DNA of 64,000 bases from Devosia indica (GTDB lineage: Bacteria; Pseudomonadota; Alphaproteobacteria; Rhizobiales; Devosiaceae): the NCBI RefSeq assembly GCF_003056405.1, contig NZ_PYVZ01000002.1, positions 266,787 through 330,786 on the forward strand, read 5' to 3'. Position numbers and translations under genes: made by a program. Shown here piece by piece: positions 63,371-64,000 of this stretch. The notes under the pieces were generated by a model, which had not been told where the DNA came from, ran no database searches, and was given only the letters and a program-made list of their open reading frames with translations. Each line of letters starts with the position of its first letter. The first letter of the stretch is position 1.

Positions 63371-63656
63371 CATGCCGAAAGGCCGGTCGGCCAGAGGCCT
63401 CCGGTTTTGAAGTGGACGTATCCCGAGGCGCGTGCGTCTCAGTAAAACTAAGTAATAGAGACGTCGCCGCCTCGGGATACCGGGTTTCTCCTGCTGTCGT
63501 GGCCCCTATTGATCGCTCGTCGCAAGGTGACCCGACTAGCAGGCGAGCCCTGGAGCGAATCCAGTCTCACCGGCTCCCCCCGCAACTGTTCGCTGCAGTC
63601 CGCCCATCGCGGGAGAGATGGGGGAATTATGGGGGAGGATTTTGAGACGGGGATTA
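63371..63656. repeat. Structured two-copy repeat, copy 2 (candidate RNA element)
   Basis: Second copy, same orientation as 27512-27807. The 12-bp outer stem lies at 63418-63429 with 63469-63480. It keeps pairing despite two changes relative to copy 1: A-T at 63420/63478 where copy 1 has G-C, and T-A at 63419/63479 where copy 1 has T-G. The inner CGTCTC/GAGACG stem and the A-rich loop are conserved. The second stem region has one mismatch here. Confidence 0.75.
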
Positions 63657-63684
63657 CTTTTTTGCCCGATCCCAATCAAACCTG

Positions 63685-63833
63685 CCGACTGTCACCCCGG
63701 CCCCCGGGTCGCGGCGCGCCCGAGGATAAACTCCGGCCGGGACCCATCTTGAGGTCCGGCGCAGATCACTTCTGGTGGTAAGTTGGAAAGCATCTCAGGA
63801 TGGGCCCCGAGTCAAGCCCGGGGTGACAGTCGG
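63685..63833. repeat. 149-bp element with 16-bp perfect inverted ends
   Basis: CCGACTGTCACCCCGG at 63685-63700 is repeated in inverted form at 63818-63833. The inside contains further partial dyads (CCGGGACCCAT and ATGGGCCCC). This is the form of a widespread alphaproteobacterial dispersed extragenic repeat of the GTCACCCCGG/CCGGGGTGAC type. No transposase. Confidence 0.75.
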
Positions 63834-63949
63834 TGAGGTGGACAGAACCAGGCAAAGCGGATGGTCAGTTTCCGTGAAGATCCTATGGGGATGGAAAGCG
63901 GCGAGCGCTCTGCCAGAGTGAGGTCGCCAAACATCACCTGGAGGTCAGC

Positions 63950-64000
63950 ATGCAAGCCAACAGCACCAAAGCCCCGGCCGCTATCCGCGTCGATCTTGCC
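63950..64000 (+). CDS. Start of a gene of unknown function, cut by the window edge
   Basis: ATG 63950 follows GGAGG with 5-nt spacing and opens 17 codons (MQANSTKAPAAIRVDLA) to the edge. Too short to identify. Confidence 0.55.
   Translation, partial: MQANSTKAPAAIRVDLA

Larger units (their letters stand above)
63146..63949. other. 800-bp gene-poor region with two repeats
   Basis: No gene is supported here. It contains copy 2 of the structured repeat (about 63371-63656) and a 149-bp inverted-repeat element (63685-63833), then about 115 bp of upstream region of the next gene. Short frames on both strands in the repeat are by-products. Confidence 0.7.

Noticed and set aside
1..64000. CRISPR arrays, rRNA, tRNA, transposases, prophage genes
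   Set aside because: Reading both strands showed no spaced direct repeats, no tRNA cloverleaf with TTC-loop signature that I could support, and no integrase or transposase.

Overview
The window is GC-rich alphaproteobacterial DNA. Gene content and protein style point to Hyphomicrobiales, most likely a Devosia or Pelagibacterium relative: an alpha-type petABC (Rieske, cytochrome b, separate cytochrome c1), PuuD urate hydroxylase with a cytochrome c tail, ychF beside pth/rplY/prs, and GC-rich extragenic palindromes. The genus is an inference; there is no rRNA, tRNA or CRISPR array in the window.

Region 1 (about 1-21100) is a purine-degradation island. A LysR regulator (minus strand) faces hiuH, xdhA, xdhB, xdhC, a four-gene BMP-type ABC transporter, puuD, guaD and glcB, all on the plus strand and tightly packed. 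Adenine deaminase, a CocE/NonD-type hydrolase and a tannase-family esterase return on the minus strand. Together they import a purine or nucleoside, deaminate adenine and guanine, oxidise hypoxanthine/xanthine to urate, convert urate to 5-hydroxyisourate and hydrolyse it to OHCU. Malate synthase G could take up glyoxylate released further down the route. OHCU decarboxylase and the allantoin enzymes are not here. A 23-bp near-perfect dyad sits between the LysR gene and hiuH.

Region 2 (21100-28100) holds a 55-aa membrane protein, an MgtC-like protein, about 285 bp of dense inverted repeats that may be a structured RNA, an orphan receiver-domain protein, a 589-aa membrane-anchored TPR-like protein, and a pair that fits MurD2 and MurL, the alternative route that puts D-Glu into peptidoglycan by ligating L-Glu and epimerising it. 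After murL lies a roughly 290-bp repeat with covarying stems; a second copy lies at about 63370-63660.

Region 3 (28100-42850) is mixed: two methyltransferases, a glutathione transferase, a DUF1801 protein, ugpB-ugpA-ugpE (glycerol-3-phosphate uptake, no ATPase gene), a metallophosphoesterase, two NUDIX enzymes, a glutathionyl-hydroquinone reductase, a GNAT protein, CCA-adding enzyme, a DUF1059 protein, an AAA ATPase, hemF and trmL.

Region 4 (43000-53700) contains the bc1 complex (petABC), a 64-aa protein, apt, a GFA protein, a VOC protein, an MFS exporter divergent from a TetR regulator with three copies of a 15-bp operator, TerC, a small secreted protein, two tandem MaoC proteins and ychF.

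Region 5 (53700-64000) contains a phytanoyl-CoA dioxygenase-like gene divergent from an AraC regulator, a GH4 alpha-galactosidase, then pth, rplY, a YciI protein, prs, and a translationally coupled lgt-midA-pgeF set, followed by an 800-bp gene-poor stretch with two kinds of repeats and the start of another gene.
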